Source: DASVWH01 sp036389715
GTDB lineage: Bacteria > Acidobacteriota > Blastocatellia > Pyrinomonadales > Pyrinomonadaceae
DNA length: 7,096 nucleotides
Reading direction: 5' to 3'
NCBI GenBank assembly: GCA_036389715.1
Contig: DASVWH010000186.1
Location: forward strand, 1-7,096
The notes below the pieces were generated by a model that was not told the origin of the DNA, made no database searches, and worked only from the letters and a program-made list of their open reading frames with translations. Below are positions 5,864 to 7,096 of this stretch, piece after piece. The first letter of the stretch is position 1. Every line of letters begins with the position of its first letter. The translations under genes were made by a program, and so were the position numbers.

Positions 5864-7096
5864 TTACCTGAGCGGCTTGATTATCTGTCCGAGCAGATCG
5901 GCGCGCGTCTCGTCGCGCACGAGGTGCGGGTATCTCTCGCCCTCATGGTACTTCAGTTGATAGGTCGTATAGGTTCCGGCACGCTCGACGAGCAGCTCCA
6001 GCGGCGCGGTCGCGGGGGAGCCTTTGGTTGACTTGATGGCGTTGTGCAGCGCCTGCGTCGAGAGTTTGCGGCCGTTGACGGCGACTATCTTCATGCCGGG
6101 CCTGATGCCCTCCTCGGCGGCGGCGAGACCGGGAATGATGTCGCGGACGGCCCCGTCGCTTTCCAGCAGGAGCCCGATGGAGAAACTCGCGTCGGTGATG
6201 TTGGAGACCTGCTCGCCCGCTCTCGAATACCAGTTAGGAGTGTCCGTGTAGACCAGCTTCCAGCCGCTCGCTTCGACGCCGCCGAGCGGGGGGCGCGCGT
6301 TGATGTTGAAGACGCGCGCCGTAAAGAAGCCGCGCCAATCGTAGGGCACGACTTCGTTAAAGGCTGCGACGACATCATCGAAGGTGTAAGGCCTGACGGC
6401 GGGCGCGCCGCTCTGCCCGCCGTGAAAGCTGCGGCAGAAGTCGTCCAGAGAGCGCCGCCCGCCGCTCTGTCGCCGGATAATCGTGTCGGCTTCGAGCCAG
6501 ACCAGCAATCCCTCGTCATAAAAATCGACGCCCCGCCGCGCGGCCTGTCCCTCTGTCGGAGCGTTGTAGAGGAATTGCGCGGCCGTCGCCGTATCGGCCA
6601 GCGGACGCCAGTTGCGGCCGGGGCGATTGTTGTCCAGGTTCGCGGCCACGTAGGCCAGGTAATCGCGCGTCTGCTCCGGCGTGCGCAGTCCGCTGCGGCT
6701 GGTCAAAAGCAGGTTGCCGATGTACTGCGTCATGCCCTCGTAGACCCAGAGCAGCTCGCCCTGCATGGGCTGCTGGTAATCGGGCGTGGCGAGCCCGGCC
6801 GGGCGACGATACTTGCCGTTCCATGAATGCGTGTATTCGTGCGGCAGCAGCGTCACGCGCCGCCCGCGCGAAACTTCGTCAATCAGCGTCCGCTCGGGCA
6901 CGCGGTTATCGCTCGACTCGTGATGCTCAAGCCCGTTGCTGAGCACGGCGTCGCTGAGCGTGAGCAGGAAGTGATAGTTGCGGTAGTGACGCGCGCCGAA
7001 GAGCGCCATCGCTTCCGAGACCAGCTGCTTGTAATGCGTGACCGATTCCGCAGGCATCTCCAGGGCCCCCGCGCTGTCGGCGACCATGTCTATGCG
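5864..7096 (-). CDS. M61 family metallopeptidase with C-terminal PDZ domain, N terminus outside the window
   Basis: Zinc aminopeptidase of the glycyl aminopeptidase family (M61), whose founding member comes from Sphingomonas; members are usually exported. The frame runs off the window end (Arg-Ile-Asp precedes the Met at 7085-7087), so that Met is internal and the signal peptide and N-terminal beta domain are not visible. Numbering from that Met: GLEHHESS (52-59), zinc motif HEYTH (83-87) with catalytic Glu84, followed by SWNGKYRRP, and third zinc ligand Glu117 in LLWVYEGMTQY. These form a complete thermolysin-like active site. A helical domain follows (about 140-265). Residues about 300-375 are a PDZ domain with IGLLLE, AAEEGIRPGMKIVAVNGRKL and a hydrophobic strand at 362-368 (PLELLVE), the M61 domain order. 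It lies upstream of treS in the same direction but about 200 bases away with a hairpin between, so co-transcription is doubtful. Confidence 0.93.
   Translation of the reverse strand, partial: RIDMVADSAGALEMPAESVTHYKQLVSEAMALFGARHYRNYHFLLTLSDAVLSNGLEHHESSDNRVPERTLIDEVSRGRRVTLLPHEYTHSWNGKYRRPAGLATPDYQQPMQGELLWVYEGMTQYIGNLLLTSRSGLRTPEQTRDYLAYVAANLDNNRPGRNWRPLADTATAAQFLYNAPTEGQAARRGVDFYDEGLLVWLEADTIIRRQSGGRRSLDDFCRSFHGGQSGAPAVRPYTFDDVVAAFNEVVPYDWRGFFTARVFNINARPPLGGVEASGWKLVYTDTPNWYSRAGEQVSNITDASFSIGLLLESDGAVRDIIPGLAAAEEGIRPGMKIVAVNGRKLSTQALHNAIKSTKGSPATAPLELLVERAGTYTTYQLKYHEGERYPHLVRDETRADLLGQIIKPLR

Noticed and set aside
6044..6826. Plus-strand open frame of 260 codons opposite the M61 gene
   Set aside because: The antisense strand encodes an intact HEYTH zinc motif and PDZ domain; the plus frame has no domain and its composition is that of a shadow frame.

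Overview
The window is a gene-dense, GC-rich bacterial chromosome segment with six protein genes, two of them cut by the window edges. No tRNA, rRNA, CRISPR array, transposase or phage gene is visible, and no gap between genes exceeds about 200 bases. The housekeeping sigma factor, an ECF sigma factor with a zinc anti-sigma partner, a fused trehalose-phosphate synthase/phosphatase and an M61 peptidase would fit an Acidobacteriota-like soil bacterium. That placement is an inference from general resemblance, not a result of any search.

Left part, plus strand (1-1620): the C-terminal end of the primary sigma factor RpoD, closed by a strong 16-bp hairpin; then a complete ECF sigma factor (742-1323); then a 79-residue soluble zinc-finger anti-sigma factor (1381-1620). 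The last two look like a co-transcribed regulator pair.

Right part, minus strand (1688-7096): read in the direction of transcription, the C-terminal two thirds of an M61 metallopeptidase with a PDZ domain, a gap of about 200 bases, a trehalose synthase (TreS, maltose/trehalose interconversion), a 66-base gap, and a 749-residue fusion of trehalose-6-phosphate synthase (OtsA) with trehalose-6-phosphate phosphatase (OtsB). All catalytic residues that could be checked are kept in both halves of the fusion and in TreS. The trehalose operon therefore joins two routes to the same disaccharide: de novo synthesis from nucleotide-sugar plus glucose-6-phosphate, and interconversion with maltose. It converges tail to tail with the ECF/anti-sigma pair, with small hairpins in the 67-base junction.

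Nothing here is clearly a new system. The points most worth a second look are the combined TreS plus OtsA-OtsB operon beside an ECF/ZAS pair, a soluble anti-sigma factor whose Cys/His spacing matches redox-sensing ZAS proteins, an exact 11-base repeat and palindrome at the 3' end of the ECF gene, and several short repeats and hairpins between genes.
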